8,294 nt of DNA from JAMLIN01 sp964509685 (lineage in GTDB: Bacteria; Pseudomonadota; Gammaproteobacteria; Burkholderiales; Burkholderiaceae_E), in assembly GCA_964509685.1 (NCBI GenBank), contig CAZDYQ010000121.1, forward strand, positions 1-8,294, given 5' to 3'. Position numbers and translations under genes: made by a program. Below, one piece after another: positions 1 through 6,340 of the stretch (its first letter is position 1; each line of letters begins with the position of its first letter). Under the pieces are notes generated by a model. It worked only from the letters and a program-made list of their open reading frames with translations, did not search any database and was not told the DNA's origin.

Positions 1-58
1 GGCGCCGGGACGCCCTGCAGTGCTAGCATTCGCCTGTTGTCCTCCCCGATCCGATCCG

Positions 59-1438
59 ATGACCGTCTCCGCCGCCCAGTCCTTCGAACTCAATGCGCTG
101 TCGCCGCTCGACGGGCGCTATGCCGGCAAGGTCGCCGCCCTGCGGGCCTTCGCTTCCGAGGCGGCCTTCATGCGCGAGCGGGTGCGCGTCGAGGTGGAAT
201 GGCTCATCGCCCTGTCCGACGCCGGCATCCCGGGCTTCGCGCCGGTCTCGCCCGAGGGCAGGGCGCGGCTGCGCGGGGTGGTCGAGTGCTTCGGGGATGC
301 CGAGGCCGCCCGGATCAAGGCCATCGAACGGGTCACCAACCACGACGTCAAGGCGGTCGAGTACTTCCTGCGCGAGACGGTGGCCGGGGACGCGGAGCTC
401 GCGCGGGTGAGCGAGTTCATCCACTTCGCCTGCACGTCCGAGGACATCAACAACACCTCCCACGCGCTGATGCTGCGCGCGGCCCGCGACGAGGTCCTGC
501 TGCCGACGATCGCGCAGATCGCCGCGCGCCTGCGGGCGCTCGCGCACGAGCACGCGGCCCTGCCCATGCTCTCGCGCACCCACGGCCAGACCGCCTCGCC
601 CACCACGCTCGGCAAGGAGATGGCCAACGTCCTCGTGCGGCTCGAACGCGCCGCCGAAGCGGTGGCCGCCGTGCGCATCCGCGCCAAGCTCAATGGCGCG
701 GTGGGCAACTACAACGCCCATGTCGCAGCCTGTCCCGAGATCGACTGGGAGGCCTTCTCGCGAGGCGTCGTCGAGTCCCTCGGGCTGGAATTCAACCCGT
801 ACACGATCCAGATCGAGCCGCACGACTACATGGCCGAGCTCTTCGACGCGATCGCCCGGGTCAACACGATCCTGATCGACTTCGATCGCGACGTCTGGGG
901 CTACATCTCGCTCGGCTACTTCCGCCAGCGACTGAAGGCGGGCGAGATCGGCTCGTCCACCATGCCGCACAAGGTCAACCCGATCGACTTCGAGAACTCC
1001 GAAGGCAACCTCGGGCTCGCCAACGCCCTGCTGGGCCACCTGTCGGCGAAGCTGCCCATCTCGCGCTGGCAGCGCGACCTCACCGACTCGACGGTCCTTC
1101 GCAACATCGGGGTGGCGCTCGGCTACTCGCTGCTCGGTTACGACAGCGCCCTGCGCGGCATCGACAAGCTGGAGGTCGACCGCGAGCGCCTGGCGGCGGA
1201 CCTCGATGCCGCGTGGGAGGTGCTCGCCGAGCCGATCCAGACGGTCATGCGGCTGCACGGGGTGCCGCAGGCCTACGAGAAGCTCAAGGAGCTCACCCGG
1301 GGCAAGGCGATCGGGCCCGACGAGATCGCCCGCTTCGTCGATTCGCTGGAGCTTCCCGAGGAGGCGCGCGCGCGACTGCGCGAGCTGACCCCGGCCACCT
1401 ACATCGGCCGCGCCGCGGAGCTCGCCGCCCGCGCCTGA
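59..1438 (+). CDS. purB: Adenylosuccinate lyase
   Basis: Cytosolic enzyme of purine synthesis. It removes fumarate from SAICAR to give AICAR and from adenylosuccinate to give AMP. The 459-residue protein is about the length of E. coli PurB (456). Superfamily signatures are all visible: TSEDINNTSHAL, then SRTHGQTASP with the catalytic-type histidine at residue 175, and the flexible signature loop GSSTMPHKVNP at residues 298-308 carrying the catalytic serine. The N-terminus (LNALSPLDGRYAGKV) aligns with the E. coli start, which favours ATG at 59 over an in-frame GTG at 20 that would add 13 unrelated residues. No good Shine-Dalgarno sequence precedes the ATG; instead three CCGAT repeats run into it (46-60). 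The gene appears complete and intact. Its promoter is probably left of the window. The next gene on this strand starts 161 nt later and is functionally unrelated, so I infer it is a separate unit. Confidence 0.97.
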   Translation: MTVSAAQSFELNALSPLDGRYAGKVAALRAFASEAAFMRERVRVEVEWLIALSDAGIPGFAPVSPEGRARLRGVVECFGDAEAARIKAIERVTNHDVKAVEYFLRETVAGDAELARVSEFIHFACTSEDINNTSHALMLRAARDEVLLPTIAQIAARLRALAHEHAALPMLSRTHGQTASPTTLGKEMANVLVRLERAAEAVAAVRIRAKLNGAVGNYNAHVAACPEIDWEAFSRGVVESLGLEFNPYTIQIEPHDYMAELFDAIARVNTILIDFDRDVWGYISLGYFRQRLKAGEIGSSTMPHKVNPIDFENSEGNLGLANALLGHLSAKLPISRWQRDLTDSTVLRNIGVALGYSLLGYDSALRGIDKLEVDRERLAADLDAAWEVLAEPIQTVMRLHGVPQAYEKLKELTRGKAIGPDEIARFVDSLELPEEARARLRELTPATYIGRAAELAARA

Positions 1439-1514
1439 GGCGACCGGCCCCGCCTTGCGGATTCCCGCTGGTCCGCCGGTGCGCGGCATTCCCGAAGCGA
1501 TGATAGGCTGGCGC

Positions 1515-1541
1515 CTGCGGCCGCCCGGTGGGCGACCGCGG
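1515..1541 (+). terminator. Imperfect GC hairpin after purB, possible terminator
   Basis: Left arm 1515-1526 pairs with right arm 1530-1541 around a GGT loop. This gives 11 pairs including one G-U, with one C/A mismatch at 1521/1535. It begins 77 nt after the purB stop. No T-run follows, so it is not a canonical intrinsic terminator. It could instead lie in the 5' leader of the cytochrome c' transcript. The rest of the 1439-1599 spacer shows no convincing promoter and no small gene. Confidence 0.4.
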
Positions 1542-1589
1542 CATTGCCCCGATGCCGAGAGGTCCGCGGCATCGAACCCGAACCCCTTT

Positions 1590-1593
1590 GGAG
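1590..1593 (+). promoter_or_regulatory. Ribosome binding site of the cytochrome c' gene
   Basis: GGAG lies 6 nt before ATG 1600. It decides the start: the signal peptide begins directly at this ATG, whereas the longer frame from 1528 would put 24 charged and Pro-rich residues ahead of it. Confidence 0.75.
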
Positions 1594-1599
1594 ACGAAT

Positions 1600-2061
1600 A
1601 TGAAGCTGATTTCCTGGATCGGCGTCGCGGCCGTTGCCGCCGTCGGCATGCTGGCGTCGGCGCCCGCTGCAGCCCAGTTCGCCAAGCCCGAGGATGCGAT
1701 CAAGTACCGGCAGTCGGCCTTCAGCCTGATGGGAGCGCATTTCAGCCGCATCGGGGCGGTCGTCAAGGGCGAGGCGCCCTATGGGCCGTCGGTGGCCACT
1801 GATGCGAAGCTCGTGGAGACCCTTTCGCACCTGCCCTTCGCGGCCTTCGTCGAGGACAGCGACAAGGGCGACACCGGTGCCAAGCCGGAGATCTGGATGA
1901 ACCGCGAGGACTTCGACCAGAAGGCCCGCAACATGCAGCAGGCGGTCGCCGAGCTGTCCAAGGTCGCGGCGTCCGGCGACGAGCGTGCCCTGAAGGGCGC
2001 ATTCGGTGACGCCGGCAAGGCCTGCAAGGCCTGCCACGACGACTACCGCAGGAGAAGGTAG
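1600..2061 (+). CDS. Cytochrome c' (class II c-type cytochrome), periplasmic
   Basis: Predicted periplasmic four-helix-bundle haem protein of 153 residues. Residues 1-25 form a signal peptide (MKLIS, then a hydrophobic Ala/Val stretch, cleavage after APAAA), giving a mature protein starting QFAKPEDA. The haem c site is at the C-terminus, as expected for class II: C142, C145 and axial ligand H146 in CKACHDDYR. R150 matches the conserved distal/proximal-region arginine after the motif. The mature start QFAKPEDAIKYRQSAF closely resembles, from memory, Achromobacter xylosoxidans cytochrome c'. Family members usually have pentacoordinate haem that binds NO and CO and are linked to NO tolerance or denitrification; the role here is inferred. 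Mature position 16, usually Leu in that close relative, is Phe (precursor F41). GGAG at 1590-1593, 6 nt before the ATG, supports this start over an upstream in-frame ATG at 1528. It faces a cytochrome b561 gene tail to tail, a likely membrane redox partner. Confidence 0.95.
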   Translation: MKLISWIGVAAVAAVGMLASAPAAAQFAKPEDAIKYRQSAFSLMGAHFSRIGAVVKGEAPYGPSVATDAKLVETLSHLPFAAFVEDSDKGDTGAKPEIWMNREDFDQKARNMQQAVAELSKVAASGDERALKGAFGDAGKACKACHDDYRRRR

Positions 2062-2069
2062 GGCGCCGC

Positions 2070-2095
2070 GGCTGGTGTTCAGCGCACCACCAGCC
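2070..2095. terminator. Inverted repeat between convergent cytochrome genes
   Basis: GGCTGGTG (2070-2077) and CACCAGCC (2088-2095) form a perfect 8-bp stem with a 10-nt loop. It spans the 17-nt gap between the two stop codons and runs into the last codons of the b561 gene. The position suits a bidirectional terminator, but neither side has a T-run, so termination is only inferred. Confidence 0.4.
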
Positions 2096-2762
2096 AGACC
2101 AGGATCGAGACGACGACGAGGATTCCCAGCGCCTTCAGGCGCAGCCTCGCGTCGTCGCGACTGGAGACCGCGCCCGGCGGCGCCTGGGGATCCCGCCCGG
2201 TGATCATCGGGCCGACGAGCCGGCGCCGCCGGAATACCCGATACCAGGCGATCGCCAGCACGTGCAGCACGACCAGCGCGATGAGGATGGGCTCGTTGCG
2301 CAGGTGCAGGCCGGTGAGGAAGTCGCTCGTCGACTTGCTCACCATCGAGGCGAGCGGCCCCTCGCTGGCGATGTCGTCGTTCGAGAACAGGCCCAGCACC
2401 GCCTGCGCGCCGATGAAGAACAGCAGCGCATAGACCGACAGGGCGCCGAGCGGGTTGTGGCCCGGACCGCCCGGCGCATCGGGCGCGCCGCGCAGGTAGG
2501 CGACGACCTGGCGGGGGCCGAAGAGGAAGCTGCGGAAGCGGGCGTAGTGCCCGCCGACGAAACCCCAGGCGAGCCGGAAAAGGATCAGCGCCAGGATCGC
2601 GTAGCCGACGCGGAAGTGCCAGTCGATCCAGTTGCCGCCGGCCTTGGCGCACAGGAAGGAGGCGACGACCAGGATGGCCAGGAGCCAGTGGAAGAGCCGG
2701 GTCGGGAGGTCCCAGACCACCGGTGCGCCGTTCGATGCCTGCGTTGCGGTCCCGTTCGCCAT
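2079..2762 (-). CDS. Cytochrome b561 family di-haem membrane protein
   Basis: Predicted integral inner-membrane b-type cytochrome of 227 residues, of the bacterial b561 / Ni,Fe-hydrogenase b-subunit-like family. Visible hallmarks are WDLPTRLFHW near the N-terminus, WHFRVGYAILALILFRLAWGF, GHNPLGALSVYALL and VVLHVLAI. Hydrophobic segments lie at about residues 24-40, 51-70, 105-126, 158-176 and 211-226. Membrane-associated histidines H25, H49, H153 and H167 are the likeliest haem ligands. Such proteins pass electrons between quinol or donor proteins and periplasmic c-type cytochromes. The adjacent convergent cytochrome c' gene makes that protein a plausible partner, which is inference. The ATG at 2762 is preceded by only a weak G-rich SD-like stretch. 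The gene lies 78 nt downstream of secF on the same strand, with a GC hairpin between, so it may be read from secF or from its own promoter. The physiological donor cannot be told from sequence. Confidence 0.92.
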   Translation of the reverse strand: MANGTATQASNGAPVVWDLPTRLFHWLLAILVVASFLCAKAGGNWIDWHFRVGYAILALILFRLAWGFVGGHYARFRSFLFGPRQVVAYLRGAPDAPGGPGHNPLGALSVYALLFFIGAQAVLGLFSNDDIASEGPLASMVSKSTSDFLTGLHLRNEPILIALVVLHVLAIAWYRVFRRRRLVGPMITGRDPQAPPGAVSSRDDARLRLKALGILVVVSILVWLVVR

Positions 2763-2799
2763 CGTTCGCCCCGTGGCGGCGCATCGCGCCGAGGGCTGT

Positions 2800-2829
2800 A
2801 GTATCGCGTCCCCGGCCCGGCGGGGCCAA
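2800..2829 (-). promoter_or_regulatory. Candidate weak sigma-70 promoter for cytochrome b561
   Basis: On the minus strand, TTGGCC (2824-2829, 4 of 6 to the -35 consensus) is followed after 18 nt by GATACT (2800-2805, 4 of 6 to the -10). A transcript would start near 2793, about 30 nt before the ATG. The -35 overlaps the hairpin after secF. Matches of this quality also occur by chance. Confidence 0.3.
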
Positions 2830-2835
2830 GCCCCG
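2821..2835 (-). terminator. GC hairpin just after secF
   Basis: CGGGGC (2821-2826) and GCCCCG (2830-2835) form a perfect 6-bp stem with a 3-nt loop, 5 nt past the secF stop codon. No T-run follows on the minus strand. The G-run at 2822-2825 can alternatively pair with CCCCG at 2810-2814, so two folds exclude each other. It may attenuate rather than end transcription into b561. Confidence 0.4.
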
Positions 2836-2840
2836 GCGCC

Positions 2841-3776
2841 CTAGGGCAGCTCGGGCTGGCCATCGTCCTTGCGGACCGGCCGGACCATGTCCTCGCGCTT
2901 GAGCCCCAGCCACATCGCGATCGCCGCCGCGACGAAGATCGACGAATAGATGCCGCAGAGGATGCCGATGGTGAGCGCGAGCGAGAAATTGTGCAGCGAG
3001 GGCCCGCCGAAGAAGAACATCGACAGCACCATCATCTGCGTGGACGCGTGCGTGATGATCGTGCGCGACATGGTGCGGGTGATGGCGTTGTTGATCACCT
3101 CCACGGTGCTCGCCTTGCGCATCTTGCGGAAGTTCTCGCGGACCCGGTCGAACACCACCACCGCCTCGTTCACCGAGTAGCCGGCCACCGCCAGTACGCC
3201 CGCCAGCACGGCGAGCGAGAACTCCCACTGGAAGAAGGCGAAGAAGCCGAGGATGATCACCACGTCGTGGGTATTGGCCAGCACCGTCGCGACCGCGAAC
3301 TTCCATTCGAAGCGCAACGCGAGGTAGATCATGATCCCGATGATCACGAACAGCACCGCGAGCGCGCCGTCCGTGGCGAGTTCCTCGCCCACCTGCGGGC
3401 CCACGAACTCCACCCGGGTGACCGTCATCGTGTCGTCGAGCCCGGCGAGCTTCGCGCCCACCTGTTCGGCCAGGTCCGCGGTCGAGACGCCCTCGCGCAG
3501 CGGCAGCCGGATGAGCGCGTCGTGCGAGGTCCCGAAGTTCTGGACCTGCGCATCCTCGAAGCCCATCTCCGCGAGCGCGCCGCGGATCGACTCGATCGGT
3601 GCCTCGTTCCTGTAGTTGACCTCCATCACCGTGCCGCCGGTGAACTCGATCGAGAAGTGCAGCCCCCGGGTCACGATGAAGAACACCGCGAGCAGGAAGG
3701 TGACGACCGAGATCGCGTTCCACACCAGCGCATAGCGCATGAACGGGATGTCTTTCTTGATCCGGAAGAATTCCAT
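2841..3776 (-). CDS. secF: Protein translocase subunit SecF
   Basis: Inner-membrane partner of SecD, 311 residues (E. coli 323), RND-like fold with six expected membrane segments. The first membrane segment lies at about residues 14-36. It is followed by the family motif SIEFTGGT (42-49) and a periplasmic domain to about 135. The remaining membrane segments contain THDVVIILGF (169-178) and GYSVNEAVVVFDRVRENFRK (199-218), with D210 matching E. coli SecF D213 in the proton path. SecDF uses proton-motive force to pull preproteins from SecYEG on the periplasmic side. AAGGA at 3786-3790, 9 nt before the ATG, supports the start. It lies 29 nt after secD, so the two are surely co-transcribed. No truncation or odd composition is seen. 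Confidence 0.98.
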   Translation of the reverse strand: MEFFRIKKDIPFMRYALVWNAISVVTFLLAVFFIVTRGLHFSIEFTGGTVMEVNYRNEAPIESIRGALAEMGFEDAQVQNFGTSHDALIRLPLREGVSTADLAEQVGAKLAGLDDTMTVTRVEFVGPQVGEELATDGALAVLFVIIGIMIYLALRFEWKFAVATVLANTHDVVIILGFFAFFQWEFSLAVLAGVLAVAGYSVNEAVVVFDRVRENFRKMRKASTVEVINNAITRTMSRTIITHASTQMMVLSMFFFGGPSLHNFSLALTIGILCGIYSSIFVAAAIAMWLGLKREDMVRPVRKDDGQPELP

Positions 3777-3805
3777 GGCGCTTGGTCCTTGCGGTGCTGG
3801 CGGGA

Positions 3806-5641
3806 TCAGCCGATCGAGACGCGCGTGAGCTTCTTGCGTCGCCCGTACCAGAGGTTGACGACGCCGCGCGAGAACATCACCGCCGAGAACATGGAAGTGA
3901 GGATCCCGAGGCAGTGCACGACCGCGAAGCCGCGGATCGGCCCGGACCCGAAGACCAGGAGCGCGATACCGGCGATGAGCGTGGTGATGTTCGAGTCCAC
4001 GATCGTGCGCCAGGCATGCTCGTAGCCGAGCGCGATGGCGGCCTGCGGGGAGACGCCGGCCCGCAGCTCCTCCCGGATCCGTTCGTTGATCAGCACGTTG
4101 GCGTCGATCGCCATGCCGAGCGTCAGCGCGATCGCGGCGATGCCGGGCAGGGTGAGCGTGGCCTGCAGCACGGAGAGCAGGGCGATCAGCAGCAGCAGGT
4201 TGAACGCGAGCGCGAGGGTCGAGATCACCCCGAAGACGGCGTAGTACGCGATCATGAAGACGGCGATCGCGACGAAGCCCCAGAGGGTGCTGCGGAAGCC
4301 CTTCTCGATGTTGGCGGCGCCCAGGCTCGGGCCGATCGTGCGCTCCTCGATGATCTCCATCGGCGCCGCGAGGGATCCTGCGCGCAGCAGCAGGGCGATG
4401 TCGGCCGCCTCGGTGGTCGTCATCTGGCCGCTGATCTGCACCCGTCCGCCCGGGATCTCGGTGCGGATGACGGGTGCTGTCACGACCTCGCCCTTGCCCT
4501 TCTCGAAGAGCAGGATCGCCATGCGCTTGCCGATGTTGGCGCGGGTCACCTCGCGGAATATGCGCGCGCCGTTGCTGTCGAGGTTGAGGTTGACCGTCGG
4601 CTCCTGCGTCTGGGAATCGAAGCCGGGCAGGGCGTTCTCGAGGTTCTCGCCGGTGAGGATGACCTGCTTCTGTACCAGCAGCGGGCGTCCCTCGCGGTCC
4701 AGGAAGCGCTCGCACCCGAAGGGGACATTGCCGGCGGCGAGCGCGGCGAGCTCCTCGGGCCGCTCGCAGACCATCCGCACCTCCAGGGTCGCGGTTCGGC
4801 CGATGATGTCCTTGGCCTTGGCGGTGTCCTGCACGCCCGGCAGCTGGACGACCACGCGGTCGGCGCCCTGGCGCTGGATCACCGGCTCCGAGACGCCCAG
4901 CTCGTTGACGCGGTTGCTCAGGGTCGTGATGTTCTGGCTGAGCGCGCTCTCCTGGATCTGCTTGGCGGCCTCGGGCTTGAAGCGTCCCTCCAGCCGCAGG
5001 TCCTCGCCTTCGCCCGCCTCGGTGAAGGCGATGTCGGGCATGTCGCGACCGAGCGCCGCAAGCGCCTCGGCGCGGGTCTGCTCGTCACGGAAGCGGATGA
5101 CGAAGCCGTCGGCCGTGCGCTCGATGCCGGCGTGGCGCACGCGCTTCTCGCGCAGCAGGCGCCGGGCCTCGGCCGCCACCGAATCGAGGCGCTTGTCGAT
5201 CGCGCTCGCCATGTCCACCTGCATGAGGAAGTGCACCCCGCCGCGAAGGTCCAGGCCCAGGTACATCGGCAGGGCGTTGATCGACAGCAGCCACTGGGGC
5301 GTGTTGGACAGCAGGTTCATCGCGACGATCCAGCCGGGGTCGTCCGGGTCCGGGTTCAGCGCGCGCTGGATCGCGGCCTGGGCGCGGAACTGGTCGTCGG
5401 TGGTCTCGAAACGCGCCTTGACGGAGTTGCCGTCGAAGAAGATGCCCGTGGTCGGGATGTTGGCCTCGGCGAGGATGCGCTCGACGCGTCCGCGCATGCC
5501 GTCGTCGATCCTGACCGTCGCCTTCGCGCTGGAGATCTGCACCGCCGGCGCCTCGCCGAAGAAGTTCGGCAGCGTGTAGAGCAGGCCGAACACGAGGGTG
5601 ACCGCGAGGACGACGTATTTCCAGATCGGGTACCTGTTCAT
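3806..5641 (-). CDS. secD: Protein translocase subunit SecD
   Basis: Large subunit of the SecDF-YajC complex, 611 residues (E. coli 615). Residues about 7-27 are the first membrane helix, followed by a large periplasmic region of about 30-445. That region includes the LGLDLRGGVHFLMQVD signature at about 128-143, the head domain, and the P1 base domain ending GPSLGAANIEKGF. Five further membrane segments fill about 450-597. LGMAIDANVLINERIREEL (508-526) carries D513, equivalent to the functionally essential E. coli D519 of the proton path. The complex works late in Sec export and in YidC-linked insertion. The start ATG (5639-5641) has AAGG at 5651-5654, 9 nt upstream. The 115-nt spacer from yajC is unusually rich in hairpins, suggesting post-transcriptional control of secD, which is inference. 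Confidence 0.98.
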   Translation of the reverse strand: MNRYPIWKYVVLAVTLVFGLLYTLPNFFGEAPAVQISSAKATVRIDDGMRGRVERILAEANIPTTGIFFDGNSVKARFETTDDQFRAQAAIQRALNPDPDDPGWIVAMNLLSNTPQWLLSINALPMYLGLDLRGGVHFLMQVDMASAIDKRLDSVAAEARRLLREKRVRHAGIERTADGFVIRFRDEQTRAEALAALGRDMPDIAFTEAGEGEDLRLEGRFKPEAAKQIQESALSQNITTLSNRVNELGVSEPVIQRQGADRVVVQLPGVQDTAKAKDIIGRTATLEVRMVCERPEELAALAAGNVPFGCERFLDREGRPLLVQKQVILTGENLENALPGFDSQTQEPTVNLNLDSNGARIFREVTRANIGKRMAILLFEKGKGEVVTAPVIRTEIPGGRVQISGQMTTTEAADIALLLRAGSLAAPMEIIEERTIGPSLGAANIEKGFRSTLWGFVAIAVFMIAYYAVFGVISTLALAFNLLLLIALLSVLQATLTLPGIAAIALTLGMAIDANVLINERIREELRAGVSPQAAIALGYEHAWRTIVDSNITTLIAGIALLVFGSGPIRGFAVVHCLGILTSMFSAVMFSRGVVNLWYGRRKKLTRVSIG

Positions 5642-5666
5642 GGATCGAAGCCTTGGTTCGGAAGCG

Positions 5667-5702
5667 CGACGGCGGCAGGCCTGCCCGAGCCTGCCGCCGT
5701 CG
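5667..5702 (-). promoter_or_regulatory. 14-bp perfect hairpin upstream of secD
   Basis: Arms 5667-5680 and 5689-5702 are perfectly complementary over 14 bp, nearly all G-C, with an 8-nt loop. On the minus-strand transcript it ends 25 nt before the secD ATG and about 10 nt before its Shine-Dalgarno. No T-run follows, which argues against a standard intrinsic terminator. It could stabilise or separate the mRNA segments, or modulate secD translation. The arm-loop junction includes a 12-bp palindrome at 5674-5685. Confidence 0.7.
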
Positions 5703-5714
5703 TCCTTGGGGATG

Positions 5715-5741
5715 GGCGCCGGCCGGATCGGCCGGGGCGCC
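5715..5741 (-). promoter_or_regulatory. Second hairpin in the yajC-secD spacer
   Basis: GGCGCCGGCCG (5715-5725) pairs with CGGCC (5729-5733) and GGCGCC (5736-5741), with a GAT loop and a 2-nt GG bulge at 5734-5735. This makes 11 G-C pairs. It starts 15 nt after the yajC stop and precedes the 14-bp hairpin. There is no T-run. It could block 3' exonucleases after yajC or act as a pause site; the function is not visible. Confidence 0.55.
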
Positions 5742-5756
5742 GGCGGAGGTACCCGC

Positions 5757-6098
5757 CTAGAGGGATTTCAGCGTGCCGTTGGGCAGCAGGGTCTGGATGG
5801 CGTTCTTCTGGAACTGCATTTCGATGGTCTGCGGGCCGGACTTGCCCTCGGTCTGGGCGACCTCGAGCGTCACGTAGTTCTCGCCGACCTTGGTGACCTT
5901 GCCGACGACCCCGCCGCCCGTGACGACCTCGTCGCCCTTCTTGAGCGCATCGAGCATCGCGCGATGCTCCTTGGCGCGCTTCATCTGGGGCCGGATCATC
6001 AGGAAGTACAGCACCACGAACATCAGGATGATCGGCAGGAAGCCGAACAGCTGTTCGCTGCCGCCGGCGGCCTGTGCGTATGCGTTGGATATGAACAC
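5757..6098 (-). CDS. yajC: Sec translocon accessory protein YajC
   Basis: Small single-pass membrane protein, 113 residues (E. coli 110), that associates with SecDF. N-terminus FISNAYAQAAGG is typical of betaproteobacterial YajC as I recall it. A membrane helix spans about residues 17-36 (LFGFLPIILMFVVLYFLMIR), followed by the family motif RPQMKRAKEHRAMLDALKKGDEVVTGGG (36-63) and a small cytosolic beta-rich domain. The start codon is GTG (6096-6098), supported by AGGAG 8 nt upstream and by alignment of the N-terminus. It opens the yajC-secD-secF unit. A likely promoter lies about 110 nt upstream, separating it from tgt. Confidence 0.97.
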   Translation of the reverse strand: MFISNAYAQAAGGSEQLFGFLPIILMFVVLYFLMIRPQMKRAKEHRAMLDALKKGDEVVTGGGVVGKVTKVGENYVTLEVAQTEGKSGPQTIEMQFQKNAIQTLLPNGTLKSL

Positions 6099-6106
6099 CG
6101 AGAGTT

Positions 6107-6111
6107 CTCCT
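6107..6111 (-). promoter_or_regulatory. Ribosome binding site of yajC
   Basis: AGGAG on the minus strand, 8 nt before the GTG start codon. It is the strongest Shine-Dalgarno in the window and fixes the non-ATG start of yajC. Confidence 0.8.
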
Positions 6112-6147
6112 GACGAGGCCGCCGGCTGCCGCCTGCGGTTGGCGCGG

Positions 6148-6166
6148 GCGGCCGGAGGGCGGCCGC
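6148..6166 (-). promoter_or_regulatory. GC hairpin in the yajC leader
   Basis: GCGGCCG (6148-6154) and CGGCCGC (6160-6166) form a perfect 7-bp stem with a 5-nt loop. It sits midway between the TATAAT hexamer and the yajC start, so it would lie in the 5' untranslated region. No known riboswitch or leader-peptide pattern is recognised. Confidence 0.4.
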
Positions 6167-6205
6167 AAGCGAATGGGAACGAGTCCTGACTTGTCTGGCG
6201 CCGCG

Positions 6206-6211
6206 ATTATA
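6206..6211 (-). promoter_or_regulatory. Promoter -10 element for yajC-secD-secF
   Basis: A perfect TATAAT lies on the minus strand in an otherwise very GC-rich gap. Transcription would start near 6199, giving a leader of about 100 nt before the yajC GTG. No convincing -35 is present at 15-19 nt upstream and no TG extension is seen, so an activator or an unusual -35 would be needed. Its uniqueness in this composition makes it a good candidate. Confidence 0.55.
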
Positions 6212-6258
6212 CCCGCCGGAAATGACCCGGCGCGACCCTGGGCGGGGCTCGACCGGCC

Positions 6259-6315
6259 GCGTCGGCATGCCCCCGCCGGGCGCTCGGCCGGCGGTCGGCG
6301 CGGTCTTGCCGACGC
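6259..6315 (-). terminator. Nested inverted repeat after tgt, possible terminator
   Basis: An outer perfect 9-bp stem (GCGTCGGCA at 6259-6267 with TGCCGACGC at 6307-6315) encloses an inner perfect 7-bp stem (6273-6279 with 6288-6294, 8-nt loop). It begins 25 nt after the tgt stop codon and precedes the candidate yajC promoter, the right place for a terminator. No T-run follows, so the role is inferred from position. Confidence 0.45.
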
Positions 6316-6340
6316 CCGGGGCCGATGCGGGGGAGCCGGT

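Noticed and set aside
20..58. GTG start at 20 for purB
   Set aside because: It adds 13 residues with no family counterpart and has no ribosome binding site; the ATG at 59 matches the known N-terminus.
23..1503. Two 488-codon open frames (minus strand 23-1489, plus strand 37-1503) over purB
   Set aside because: Their translations are biased (Gly/Arg/Asp or Arg/Ala/Pro) and match no family, whereas the purB frame carries every catalytic motif.
2799..2804. Plus-strand TAGTAT as a promoter antisense to secF
   Set aside because: No -35-like hexamer occurs at 16-18 nt upstream and there is no gene for it to serve.
3782..5896. A 704-codon open frame on the plus strand opposite secD
   Set aside because: It is antisense to secD and parts of secF and yajC, and has a low-complexity Arg/Asp/Glu/His-rich translation with no recognisable domain. 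Such frames arise in GC-rich DNA because stop codons are rare. The minus-strand genes fully explain the region.
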